Source: Caenimonas sp. SL110
Lineage (GTDB): Bacteria > Pseudomonadota > Gammaproteobacteria > Burkholderiales > Burkholderiaceae_C
NCBI RefSeq assembly: GCF_001044395.1
Contig: NZ_JANU01000023.1
Location: 62,001-126,000 of the forward strand
Direction: 5' to 3'
Length of the DNA stretch: 64,000 nt
Part shown: one piece after another, positions 26,776 through 35,476 of the stretch
Layout: the number at the start of each line of letters is the position of its first letter
How positions within the stretch are numbered: position 1 is the stretch's first letter
Translations under genes and position numbers: made by a program
Notes under the pieces: model-generated
Database searches by the model: none
Seen by the model: the letters and a program-made list of their open reading frames with translations, nothing else
Told to the model about the DNA's origin: nothing

Positions 26776-26805
26776 TTGACATAGTCCGTCTCGTCGGACT
26801 ATTAT
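26776..26805 (+). promoter_or_regulatory. Promoter of the Rieske operon with operator B in its spacer
   Basis: TTGACA (26776-26781) and TATTAT (26800-26805) are spaced by 18 bases and form a strong sigma-70 promoter pointing to 26860. The 20-bp palindrome TAGTCCGTCTCGTCGGACTA (26782-26801) fills the spacer, so a bound repressor would block RNA polymerase. It also lies 43 bases upstream of the divergent ferredoxin gene. Confidence 0.8.
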
Positions 26806-26859
26806 TGCATCAACACGGACCGCAAACAACCTGCTTTGCGCTGATTTCTGGAGGTCTTC

Positions 26860-28182
26860 TTGGACAACTGCTCAACCTCACCCGCCACCGGGACGGTGAT
26901 CCCTATCGTTCCTGTGCGCAGCGCAGCAGCCGCGCCGCGCTGGGACCAGCTGGTGCAGCACGACCACGTGCACGGCTCGCTCTACACCGACCCGGCCATC
27001 TACCAGGCCGAACTCGAAGCCATCTGGTTTCGCACCTGGGTGTACGTCGGCCACGAGAGCGAGGTGCCCAATGCCAACGACTATGTGATGAAGTCCATCG
27101 GCCCCGAGCCGGTGATCATGACCCGCGTGAAAGACGGCGGCATCCACCTCTTGCACAACCGTTGCCCGCACCGCGGCAACCGCGTCTGCGTGACAGACCA
27201 CGGCAACGCGCGCTCCTTCACCTGCCCGTACCACGGCTGGACTTTCGCCAACGACGGCACGCTCAAGGGCTATCCGTTCCCCTCGGGCTACGAAGGCGCG
27301 GATCGCTCCAAGCTGGGCCTGGGCCGGGTGGCGCGCGTGCAGAGCTATCGCGGCTTTGTGTTCGCGTCCATGGCCGCCGAAGGACCGACGCTCGAACAGC
27401 ACCTGGGCGCTGCGATGAAGTCCATCGACGCCCTGTGCGAGACCTCACCCGAAGGCGAGGTCGAGATCACGGCCGGTTTCCTCAAGCACAAGGTCAAGTC
27501 CAACTGGAAGTTCCTGGTCGAAAACGAAACTGACGGCTATCACCCGTCGTTCGTTCATGCCTCGATTTTTGAAGTGGCGCAAAGCGGCATCGGATCGCTC
27601 TACAGCAGTGATTCGACGGCCGTGTCGCGAGACTTCGGCAACGGCCACACCGAAAACGACCTGCGTCCCGAGTTTCGAAAGCGTGACGAACCCATGAGCT
27701 GGTTCGGCACGACCGCCGACAAGTTGCCCGAATACACCGCAAAGATGAACGCCGCGTACGGCAACGAGAAGGCGCGCAAGATCATGATCGACGGCACGCC
27801 GCACATCATGATCTTTCCCAATCTCTTCATCGCAGAGATCCAGATCTTCGTGATCCAGCCGCTCTCGGTGAACGAGACGGTGCAGCATGTGACCGCGCTT
27901 CAATTCAAGGGCGCACCGGACCTCAACCGCCGCTTGCGCCAGCAGACCATGGGCTCGGTCGGCCCGGCCGGCTTCCTGCTGGCCGACGACGCAGAGATGT
28001 ACGAACGCACCCAACTCGGCGTGCAGTACCAGAACCCCGAGTGGCTGTACCTGGGCAGGGGGCGACACCGCGAGCGCCTGGATGCCGATGGTTTTCGCAT
28101 CGGCGACGCGACGGACGAAACACCGTCGCGTGGCATCTGGCGGCACTACCGCGTATTGATGGAGGCAGCGTCATGCCAATGA
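26860..28182 (+). CDS. Rieske ring-hydroxylating oxygenase, alpha subunit
   Basis: This 440-residue catalytic subunit has the Rieske centre C102-x-H104 ... C122-x2-H125 (RCPHRGN, TCPYHGW) and the mononuclear iron site in ENETDGYHPSFVH (D225, H228, H233). With the beta subunit it forms a dioxygenase or monooxygenase that adds oxygen to a ring. It begins with TTG at 26860, preceded by GGAGG at 26850-26854; no ATG fits before the conserved N-terminal region. The promoter has operator B. The ring substrate is unknown. Confidence 0.9.
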   Translation: MDNCSTSPATGTVIPIVPVRSAAAAPRWDQLVQHDHVHGSLYTDPAIYQAELEAIWFRTWVYVGHESEVPNANDYVMKSIGPEPVIMTRVKDGGIHLLHNRCPHRGNRVCVTDHGNARSFTCPYHGWTFANDGTLKGYPFPSGYEGADRSKLGLGRVARVQSYRGFVFASMAAEGPTLEQHLGAAMKSIDALCETSPEGEVEITAGFLKHKVKSNWKFLVENETDGYHPSFVHASIFEVAQSGIGSLYSSDSTAVSRDFGNGHTENDLRPEFRKRDEPMSWFGTTADKLPEYTAKMNAAYGNEKARKIMIDGTPHIMIFPNLFIAEIQIFVIQPLSVNETVQHVTALQFKGAPDLNRRLRQQTMGSVGPAGFLLADDAEMYERTQLGVQYQNPEWLYLGRGRHRERLDADGFRIGDATDETPSRGIWRHYRVLMEAASCQ

Positions 28183-28664
28183 CCCCCGAACAGCGCGCGA
28201 CGCTCGAAGACGTCACGCAATTCATCTACCGCGAAGCGCGGTTGCAGGACGACCACGAATACGACGCATGGGAGTCGCTCTGGACCGATGATGGCGTGTA
28301 CTGGGTGCCGGCCAACGGTGACGGCGGCGATCCTGAAAAGGTCATGTCCATCATTTACGACAACCGCTCGCGCATCGCACTGCGCATCCGCCAGTTCCAT
28401 ACGGGCAAGCGGTTCAGCCAGACACCGCGGTCAAGGCTGCGCCGCCTGGTCTCCAACATCGAGGTGCTGCGCGAAGAGGGCGACGAGATTCTGGTCACAG
28501 CCAACGCGATGGTGTGCGAATCACAAACGCGTGGCGACTTCGTCTGGGCCTCGCGCAACGAATACCTGCTGCGCCGCGATGCGGACGGCCTGCGCATGGC
28601 GCGCAAGACTGTCGTGCTGATCAACAACTCGACCGCCATGTATTCGCTGGCCTTCCTGATCTGA
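28173..28664 (+). CDS. Rieske oxygenase, beta subunit
   Basis: This 163-residue small subunit of ring-hydroxylating oxygenases has the NTF2-like fold. Typical features are VTQFIYREARLQDDHEYDAWESLWTDDGVYWVP at the start and SRLRRLVSNIEVL in the middle. It overlaps the alpha gene by ten bases, so the two are made together. It has no catalytic residues of its own and builds the alpha3beta3 assembly. Confidence 0.9.
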   Translation: MPMTPEQRATLEDVTQFIYREARLQDDHEYDAWESLWTDDGVYWVPANGDGGDPEKVMSIIYDNRSRIALRIRQFHTGKRFSQTPRSRLRRLVSNIEVLREEGDEILVTANAMVCESQTRGDFVWASRNEYLLRRDADGLRMARKTVVLINNSTAMYSLAFLI

Positions 28665-28698
28665 CAACGCCACAAAGCAAATTACAAAGGGGACGCGC

Positions 28699-29526
28699 TT
28701 GAACGATTCCACCAACCAGCCCGAGGTGCTGCAGGGCGAAGGCCCCGTGCTGCTGACCTTGCACGACGGCAGCGTTGCGCATGTGCGCCTGAACCGAGCC
28801 GAGTCTGCCAACGGCCTGAACATCGAACTGCTCAAGGCATTGCACGAAGTGCTGATGCAGGTGCACGGTGACGGCCGTGTGCGCGCGGTGCTGATCACCG
28901 GCGCCGGCAAGAACTTCTGCGCGGGCGGCGATGTGCACACCTTCCTTTCCAAGGGCGAGCAGTTGCCTGACTACATCCGCGTGGCGACTTCGTATTTGCA
29001 GCTGGTTGCTTCGCTGCTGATTCGGATGAACCCGCCGGTGGTGTCGGCGGTGCAGGGCTTCGCGGCGGGCGGCGGCGGCATGGGCCTGGTGTGCTCGTCC
29101 GACTTTGTCATCGCTGCGGAGTCGAGCAAGTTCCTGGCTGGCGCAACGCGGGTGGCGATGGTGCCCGATGCGGGTGTGTCGGTCACGCTGACCCAGCTGG
29201 TGGGCTTGCGCAAGGCGACTGAGATTCTCATGCTCAACCCCGTCATCACCGCCCCCGAGGCGAAGGCGATGGGACTGGTCACGCGGGTGGTGCCGGATGC
29301 CAGCCTCGAAGACGAAGCATGGGCGCTCGCGCGGCAACTCGCGCAGGGCGCGCCCGCTGCGTTGGCCAACACCAAGCGATTGCTGTGGAGCGGCATCGGG
29401 CAAGGCGTCGAAGCCGCGATGCCCGAAGAAAACAGCACGCAGGCGATGCTGTGCGGCATGACAGATGCGCTTGAAGGCTTGACCGCAGTCATCGAAAAGC
29501 GCGCGCCGCGCTTCACGGGGCGCTGA
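28699..29526 (+). CDS. Enoyl-CoA hydratase/isomerase, PaaG-like
   Basis: This 275-residue crotonase-fold protein has oxyanion-hole segments FCAGGDVHTF and VQGFAAGGGGMGLVCSSDF. In the second catalytic block it has MVPDAGVSVTLTQLVG, with Asp where simple hydratases have Pro-Gly. This is the PaaG-type isomerase pattern. It starts with TTG at 28699 after AAAGGGGA; the next gene follows without a gap. It may move a double bond or open an oxygenated ring as the CoA ester. Confidence 0.85.
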   Translation: MNDSTNQPEVLQGEGPVLLTLHDGSVAHVRLNRAESANGLNIELLKALHEVLMQVHGDGRVRAVLITGAGKNFCAGGDVHTFLSKGEQLPDYIRVATSYLQLVASLLIRMNPPVVSAVQGFAAGGGGMGLVCSSDFVIAAESSKFLAGATRVAMVPDAGVSVTLTQLVGLRKATEILMLNPVITAPEAKAMGLVTRVVPDASLEDEAWALARQLAQGAPAALANTKRLLWSGIGQGVEAAMPEENSTQAMLCGMTDALEGLTAVIEKRAPRFTGR

Positions 29527-30276
29527 ATGACAACGGCATCGGGCCATGGACTGCAGGGCCGACGCGCCCTGGTTACAGGTGGCGCGAGCGGCATAGGCGC
29601 TGCGATCGCGCGACGCCTGGCTGCCGACGGCGCTGTGGTCGCCATCGCGGACCTGCAAGGCGAACTCGCCAAGCAGCTCGCCGCGGAAGTCGGCGGGATT
29701 GCCATCACGCTGGACGTTGCCGATTTCGATGCGGTCGGTGCGGCGGTGCGCGAGCACGGTCCGTTCGACATCCTCGTCAACAACGCAGGCGTCGATCAAC
29801 ACGCGTTCTTCACCAGGACCACGCCAGCCGATTGGCGCAGGCTGCTGTCCATCAATCTCGAGTCCGTGCTCAACACCACCCATGCTGCATTACCGGCGAT
29901 GCAGGCGGCGGGCTACGGACGCATCATCAATGTCGCCTCCGAGGCGGGTCGGCTCGGCTCGCGCGGGGGTGCGGTGTACGCAGCCGCCAAGGGCGGCGTG
30001 ATCGCATTCACTCGATCGATTGCCCGTGAAAACGGTGGCAAGGGCATCACAGCCAACGTCATCGCCCCGGGCCCGATCGACACGCCGCTCTTGCGCCAGG
30101 CTGTCGAGCACGGCGGCGACAAGCTGCTGGCTGCGATGACCGGCGCGACGCTCGCAGGGCGATTGGGCACGCCCGAAGAGGTCGCGGCAACCGTGGCGTT
30201 TCTTGCCTCGGAGGCGGCAGGCTTCATTACCGGCGAGGCGATCGGCGTCTCCGGCGGCATGGGTTGTGGCGCATGA
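29527..30276 (+). CDS. Short-chain dehydrogenase/reductase
   Basis: This 249-residue classical SDR has a TGGASGIG cofactor loop near residue 18, NNAGVDQ in the middle and the catalytic Ser...YAAAK set (NVASEAG, then Tyr 13 residues after the Ser). Its place after the Rieske oxygenase genes suits oxidation of a cis-diol or hydroxyacyl-CoA. Asp in IADLQ after the second strand suggests NAD(H) rather than NADP(H). The stop overlaps the hydrolase start (ATGA). Confidence 0.85.
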   Translation: MTTASGHGLQGRRALVTGGASGIGAAIARRLAADGAVVAIADLQGELAKQLAAEVGGIAITLDVADFDAVGAAVREHGPFDILVNNAGVDQHAFFTRTTPADWRRLLSINLESVLNTTHAALPAMQAAGYGRIINVASEAGRLGSRGGAVYAAAKGGVIAFTRSIARENGGKGITANVIAPGPIDTPLLRQAVEHGGDKLLAAMTGATLAGRLGTPEEVAATVAFLASEAAGFITGEAIGVSGGMGCGA

Positions 30277-31202
30277 GCGACCACCCGGCCGTCGAATCGG
30301 TCGTCGCGCGTGTGAAAGCTGTCTACGGCAGCTGGCGGCGTGACACCACCGTGGCGCAGATGCGCGCGGATTGGGACCACCTGTTCAATGCGACAGGCGA
30401 TGCGTCGGTCGAGCCCATCGAATGCGCAGGTGTCGCGTGCCAATGGATCACCGCCCCGGGCGCGCGCACCGACAAGGCCATCATGTACCTGCACGGCGGC
30501 GGATTCCAGGTCGGCTCGCTCGCATCGCATCGCGAGCTGATGGCCGAGCTGTCCGCAGCCGCTGGCGTGCGCGTGCTGGGCGTCGCCTATCGCCTCGCGC
30601 CAGAACACCGCTACCCGGCCGCGCTGGAAGACACGCTCGCCGTCTGGCACTGGCTCCAGGCCCACGGCTTTCGTCCGCGCGATATCGCGCTGGCGGGAGA
30701 TTCGGCCGGGGGTGGGCTTGCGCTGTCCACGATGCTGGCGCTGCAGGAAAAGCAGCAGGACCTGCCCGCAGCCGCATTGCTGATGTCCGCGTGGACAGAC
30801 CTCACGGCTTCAGGCGAGAGCTACCAGACACGTGCCGCACAAGACCCCATCCACCAGCGTCCGATGATCCTGGCGATGGCACGCAACTACCTGGGCAAGA
30901 CCGGCGATGCCACTGACCCGCTCGTCTCGCCGCTGATGGCCGCCCCGGCCCAGCTTCGCGGCTTGCCGCCGATGCTGCTGCAGGTGGGCGACTGCGAAAC
31001 CGTGCTGAGCGACTCCGAGGCGTTTGCGCGCAAGGCCCGTGAAGCGGGCGCGAATGCAAGGTGCGAGGTCTGGCCCGCAATGATTCATGTGTTCCAGCAG
31101 TTTCCCGCCGAGCTGCATGAGGCACGGCAAGCCATGGCATCCGCCGGGCAATTTCTAGAGGCGCACCTGGGCGCCGCTTCCAAACGAAAGACATCTTCAT
31201 GA
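30273..31202 (+). CDS. Alpha/beta hydrolase, HSL-type esterase
   Basis: This 309-residue esterase of the hormone-sensitive-lipase (group IV) family has HGGG at residues 74-77 forming the oxyanion hole, GDSAGG at 142-147 with Ser144 as nucleophile, and Asp and His in GDCETVLSDS and MIHVFQQ. It would hydrolyse a lactone, ester or enol lactone of the pathway. ATG 30273 overlaps the SDR stop and its own stop overlaps the next start, so it is part of one co-translated run. Confidence 0.87.
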   Translation: MSDHPAVESVVARVKAVYGSWRRDTTVAQMRADWDHLFNATGDASVEPIECAGVACQWITAPGARTDKAIMYLHGGGFQVGSLASHRELMAELSAAAGVRVLGVAYRLAPEHRYPAALEDTLAVWHWLQAHGFRPRDIALAGDSAGGGLALSTMLALQEKQQDLPAAALLMSAWTDLTASGESYQTRAAQDPIHQRPMILAMARNYLGKTGDATDPLVSPLMAAPAQLRGLPPMLLQVGDCETVLSDSEAFARKAREAGANARCEVWPAMIHVFQQFPAELHEARQAMASAGQFLEAHLGAASKRKTSS

Positions 31203-32668
31203 TCGGAATCACCGCATACGGCGGCTACGTGCCGCGCCTGCGACTGGCGCGCGAGGCCGTCGCGCAGGCCAATGCCTGGTACGCACCGCAGTTCGGCAAG
31301 GCCAGGGGCACGCGCTCGATGGCGAACTGGGACGAGGACAGCATCACCCTGGCCGTCGCCGCTGCGCGCGATTGCCTGGGCGCTGGCCCGGACCGCAGCC
31401 ATGTGCGCACGGTTTACCTCGCATCCGACACGCTTCCCTTTGCCGAGCGCCTGAACGCGGGCGTTGTGGCCGGCGCGCTCACCCTGGATGAAGACATCGA
31501 GACCATCGACATGGGTGGCTCGCAGCGCGCTGCCTTGTCGGCCGTCACGCAGGCCGTGGCGCGCGTCAAGGCCGGTGGCGGCGATGCGCTCGTGCTCGCG
31601 TCGGACAACCGCAAGACGCGTGCGGGCAGCTCGCAGGAACTGGAGTACGGCGACGCATCGGCGGCCCTGCTGATCGGCAGCGGCGTGGTGCTGGCCGAAT
31701 ACCTGGGGGCCGGAACGGTGTCCGCAGACTTCATCGATCACTTCCGCGCTTCGGGCGAAGAGGTCGACTATCACTGGGAAGAGCGCTGGGTGCGCGACGA
31801 AGGCATCAGCAAGCTCGCCCCTCGCGCCATCGAGGCGGCGCTCAGGCAAGCCGATGTGGCTGCTACCAAGATCGACCACTTCATCTTTCCATCGGCATTC
31901 GCGAAGATGGATGCGCAACTGGCCAGGGCCTGCGGCATACGCGCCGAAGCGGTCGTGGACATGCTCACAGCTCAGATCGGAGACAGCGGGCTGCCGCACG
32001 GCCTGCTCGTGCTGGCGCATGTGCTGGAGCGTGCGAAGCCCGGCGAGCACATCCTGCTGGCCCAGTTCGGCAGCGGCGCGCAGGCGCTCGTTTTCCGTGT
32101 GACCGATGCCATTGCGTCGTTCAAGCCCGCCCGCGGCGTCAGCGAGTGGATCGCAAGGGGCCGCGAAGAGCGCAGCTACACCAAGTTCCTCTCGTTCAAG
32201 GGCCAGCTCGCATTCGAACGCGGCATGCGCGGCGAGCAGGACAAGAAGACAGCGCTCTCCACTGCGTGGCGTCATCGCGGCGCGCTCGAAGGGCTGGTCG
32301 CGGGCAAGTGCGAGGTCACGGGCAGCGTGCACTTTCCACCGTCGCGCCTGTCGTACGACCAGGGCAAGCCGCTGCAGGACACGCAACGGCCCTACAAGCT
32401 GGCCGACCGCGCGGCGAAGGTGTTGAGCTGGTCGGCAGAGACGCTGTCCTATCACCCCGCGCCACCGCATCACTACGGCCAGATCGACTTTGAAGGCGGC
32501 GGCCGCATCCTCATGGATTTCACCGACATCGATGTTGGCGAAGTGGACACAGGCACTTCCATGGAGATGGTGTTTCGCATCAAGGACACCGACGAGCGCC
32601 GGGGCTTCACGCGGTATTTCTGGAAGGCGACGCCCGCACGCGGCGCCACAGTGCAGTCAACGAAGTAA
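31199..32668 (+). CDS. HMG-CoA-synthase-like protein fused to a DUF35-type OB domain
   Basis: This 489-residue fusion has a thiolase-fold HMG-CoA synthase/KAS III-like part (residues 1 to about 330) and a C-terminal OB-fold (DUF35-like) part with VTGSVHFPPSRLSYD. By alignment to the family by eye, the catalytic Cys position reads Gln109 (in DMGGSQRAA), the Asn of the G-N-T motif reads Asp (IGDSG), and the His site is not His. The zinc-ribbon Cys residues of DUF35 are mostly lost. It should therefore not work as a normal condensing enzyme. It is paired with the thiolase 12 bases downstream, as in archaeal and BbsAB-type thiolase/DUF35 complexes. Confidence 0.78.
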   Translation: MIGITAYGGYVPRLRLAREAVAQANAWYAPQFGKARGTRSMANWDEDSITLAVAAARDCLGAGPDRSHVRTVYLASDTLPFAERLNAGVVAGALTLDEDIETIDMGGSQRAALSAVTQAVARVKAGGGDALVLASDNRKTRAGSSQELEYGDASAALLIGSGVVLAEYLGAGTVSADFIDHFRASGEEVDYHWEERWVRDEGISKLAPRAIEAALRQADVAATKIDHFIFPSAFAKMDAQLARACGIRAEAVVDMLTAQIGDSGLPHGLLVLAHVLERAKPGEHILLAQFGSGAQALVFRVTDAIASFKPARGVSEWIARGREERSYTKFLSFKGQLAFERGMRGEQDKKTALSTAWRHRGALEGLVAGKCEVTGSVHFPPSRLSYDQGKPLQDTQRPYKLADRAAKVLSWSAETLSYHPAPPHHYGQIDFEGGGRILMDFTDIDVGEVDTGTSMEMVFRIKDTDERRGFTRYFWKATPARGATVQSTK

Positions 32669-32680
32669 AGGAACAGCACC

Positions 32681-33883
32681 ATGGCACAAGGCATCAAGGA
32701 CAAGGTCGCCATTCTCGGCATGGGCTGCAGCAAGTTCGGCGAACGCTGGGACGCGAGCCCCGAAGACCTCATGCTCGAGGCATACAACGAAGCGATGCAG
32801 GACGCAGGCATCACACCCGACCAGCTCGACGCGGCGTGGTTTTCCACGCACATGGATGATGTGGGCACGGGACGCGGCGGCACGCCGATGAGCATTGCGC
32901 TGCGGCTGCCCAACATCGGCGTCACGCGGGTGGAGAACTTCTGCGCGGGTGGCTCCGAAGCAATCCGCGCTGCTGTGTATGCAGTCGCTGCAGGCGCATG
33001 CGATATCGCGATAGCGCTGGGCGTGGAAAAGTTGAAGGACACGGGCTACGGCGGCTTGCCGGTTTCCACCGTCGGCACCTACATCCCGCAGTGGTATCCG
33101 AATGCGGTCGCTCCAGCCAACTTCGCGCAACTGGCTACCGCCTATCGGGCGCGGCACGGCGTGGATGCGGCATTGCTCAAGCGTGCGATTGCGCACGTGT
33201 CGGTCAAGAGCCACGCCAACGGCGCGAAGAACCCCAAGGCGCATTTCCAGAAGGCCGTGAGCGAAGAGACGGTGCTCAAGGCGCCGATCATTGCGCAGCC
33301 GCTGGGCCTGTTCGATTGCGCGGGCGTGTCCGACGGCGCGGCCGCCGTCATCGTGACGCGCCCCGATATCGCCAGGGCGATGGGCAAGCGCGACCTGGTC
33401 ACCTTCAAGGCCTTGCAGCTCGCTGTCTCCAACGGCTGGGAGCTGCAATCCAGCGAGTGGGACGGCAGCTATGTGCACACGACACGCATTGCGGCCAAAC
33501 GCGCCTATGCCGAAGCAGGCATCACGAACCCGCGCGAGCAGGTCAGCATGACCGAAGTGCACGACTGCTTTTCAATCACCGAACTGGTGACGATGGAAGA
33601 CCTGTTCCTGTCCGAGGTCGGCCACGGCGTGCAGGATGTGCTCAACGGCGACTTCGACGCCGAAGGCCGCATCCCTTGCCAGATCGACGGCGGCTTGAAG
33701 TGCTTCGGCCATCCGATTGGCGCGAGCGGCATCCGCATGTTGTATGAGATGTATCTGCAGCTGCAGGGGCGCGCGGACTCGCGCCAGTTGTCTAATCCCA
33801 CGATCGGCCTCACGCATAACCTGGGCGGACAGCCTTCGCAGAATGTGTGTTCGGTTTCCATCGTCGGCCTGGAAGGGGCCTGA
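32681..33883 (+). CDS. SCP2-type thiolase
   Basis: This 400-residue thiolase of the SCP-x/archaeal branch has the nucleophile C88 in RVENFCAGGSEAI, the His in KCFGHPIGASGIRM, and a late THNLGG in place of the C-terminal CxG loop of bacterial FadA. Such enzymes act with a DUF35 partner, here fused to the preceding HMG-CoA-synthase-like protein. The pair would cleave or form a branched 3-oxoacyl-CoA. A GAACAG segment before the ATG is a weak ribosome site. Confidence 0.88.
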   Translation: MAQGIKDKVAILGMGCSKFGERWDASPEDLMLEAYNEAMQDAGITPDQLDAAWFSTHMDDVGTGRGGTPMSIALRLPNIGVTRVENFCAGGSEAIRAAVYAVAAGACDIAIALGVEKLKDTGYGGLPVSTVGTYIPQWYPNAVAPANFAQLATAYRARHGVDAALLKRAIAHVSVKSHANGAKNPKAHFQKAVSEETVLKAPIIAQPLGLFDCAGVSDGAAAVIVTRPDIARAMGKRDLVTFKALQLAVSNGWELQSSEWDGSYVHTTRIAAKRAYAEAGITNPREQVSMTEVHDCFSITELVTMEDLFLSEVGHGVQDVLNGDFDAEGRIPCQIDGGLKCFGHPIGASGIRMLYEMYLQLQGRADSRQLSNPTIGLTHNLGGQPSQNVCSVSIVGLEGA

Positions 33884-33887
33884 CGCC

Positions 33888-34685
33888 ATGGCCGAACCTG
33901 TCGTCCTGCTCGACCGGCCTGCGCCGCACGTTGCACGCCTTCGCATCAACCGTCCTGACAAGCGCAATGCGATCGACTACGACGTGCGCCAGGGTTTCAT
34001 CGACGCGATACCTGCACTGCTCGCGGACGGCCAGACCCGTGCGCTGGTTCTGGGTGGCGTGCAGGGTGTGTTCTCGGCTGGCGGCGATGTCGCGAGCATG
34101 GGCGGTTTGACAGAGCAGGGTGCGCGGGACCGCATGCAGCACATTCATCGGCTGTGCGGGCTTGTTGCGAATGCAGGGATTCCGGTGGTGAGTGCTGTGG
34201 AGGGCTTCGCGGCAGGCGCGGCGGTGGGGCTGGCACTGCTGGGCGATCACATCGTCGTGGGGCCGGGCTCCAAAATCATCTTTCCGTTCCTGAAGCTGGG
34301 ACTCACGCCCGACTGGGGCCAGTTGCTCACTTTGCCCCGGCGCGTAGGGATCGGTGTTGCAAGGCGCATCCTGACCAGCGGCGAGACGGTGACGGGCGAA
34401 GAGGCGCTGCGCATCGGTCTTGCAGACACGCTGGTGGCCGATGCGCAAGTCATGGAAGAAGCGCTGGTGAAGGCGGCTGCGCTGGCGCTGCTTCCCGGTG
34501 ATGCATTCGCGCGCATGAAGCAGCGGTTGAACGAACCATCGGCTTCACTCGCTGCGGAATTGAAGCGTGAGCAAGACGATCAGGCTGTACTGCTGACCGG
34601 GCCTGATTTCCGCGAAGGCTTCGATGCATTCACCCACAAGCGTGTTGCAGATTTTGTTGCTGTCGCTGCCGGAGGCAAGAAGTGA
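33888..34685 (+). CDS. Enoyl-CoA hydratase/isomerase, PaaG-like
   Basis: This 265-residue crotonase-fold protein has FSAGGDVASM and EGFAAGAAVGLALLGDH oxyanion segments. LTPDWGQLLTLPRRVG again has Asp at the PaaG-type position, so isomerase or another non-hydratase activity is likely. It starts four bases after the thiolase stop and overlaps the next crotonase by a GTGA. Confidence 0.85.
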   Translation: MAEPVVLLDRPAPHVARLRINRPDKRNAIDYDVRQGFIDAIPALLADGQTRALVLGGVQGVFSAGGDVASMGGLTEQGARDRMQHIHRLCGLVANAGIPVVSAVEGFAAGAAVGLALLGDHIVVGPGSKIIFPFLKLGLTPDWGQLLTLPRRVGIGVARRILTSGETVTGEEALRIGLADTLVADAQVMEEALVKAAALALLPGDAFARMKQRLNEPSASLAAELKREQDDQAVLLTGPDFREGFDAFTHKRVADFVAVAAGGKK

Positions 34686-35476
34686 GCGTGGCCATCAGCG
34701 AAGGCATTGCAGCGCCGGTCCTGGTGCAGCGCGACGGCGCGGTCGGCATCGTCACCCTCAACCGCCCCGACAAGCGCAATGCGCTGGACCTCACGATGCG
34801 TGGCGCGATCGCTGCCGCATTTGCCCAGCTGGAAGCAGACGCCGCCATCAAGTGCATCGTCGTCACCGGAAGCGACACGGTTTTCGCTGCGGGCGCGGAC
34901 TTGAACCTGCTCGTGGACAAGGGCTCGCAAGCCGTTGCCGATATCGACCTCGGCCAGTATTGGGCGCCGGTTGCCACAAGCCGCAAGCCGGTGATTGCGG
35001 CGGTGAGCGGCTTTGCGCTGGGCGCAGGATGCGAGCTGGCGCTGATGTGCGATTTCATCGTGGCCGATGCCACGGCGCGGTTCGGTCAGCCGGAACTCGG
35101 CGTCGGGATCATGCCCGGTGCAGGCGGCACGCAGCGGCTCATTCGCACCCTGGGCAAGCAGGTGGCCAGCCTGATGCTGATGACCGGCGAGGCGATCACC
35201 GGTGAACGCGCACACCAGCTGGGTCTCGTCGCTGATCTGGCACCCGAAGGTCAGGTGTTGGCGCGTGCCCTCGAACTCGCGCGCAAGGCAGCGCGCATGC
35301 CGCCCAAGGCCGTCGCTGCGACCAAGCGTGTGTTGAAGCAGGGCGCGGACTTGCCGCTCGATGCAGCGCTCGCGCTGGAGAACCGCGAGTTCCTGCTGCT
35401 GTTTGACACCGCTGACAAAACCGAAGGCATGCGTGCCTTCCTCGATAAACGCAAACCCCAGTTCAACGGACTATGA
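34682..35476 (+). CDS. Enoyl-CoA hydratase, PaaF-like
   Basis: This 264-residue canonical crotonase keeps both catalytic Glu positions (GFALGAGCELALMCD and GQPELGVGIMPGAGGTQRL). It should hydrate a trans-2-enoyl-CoA to a 3-hydroxyacyl-CoA for the dehydrogenase that follows. It starts with GTG in a GTGA overlap and ends in an ATGA overlap. Confidence 0.88.
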   Translation: MSVAISEGIAAPVLVQRDGAVGIVTLNRPDKRNALDLTMRGAIAAAFAQLEADAAIKCIVVTGSDTVFAAGADLNLLVDKGSQAVADIDLGQYWAPVATSRKPVIAAVSGFALGAGCELALMCDFIVADATARFGQPELGVGIMPGAGGTQRLIRTLGKQVASLMLMTGEAITGERAHQLGLVADLAPEGQVLARALELARKAARMPPKAVAATKRVLKQGADLPLDAALALENREFLLLFDTADKTEGMRAFLDKRKPQFNGL

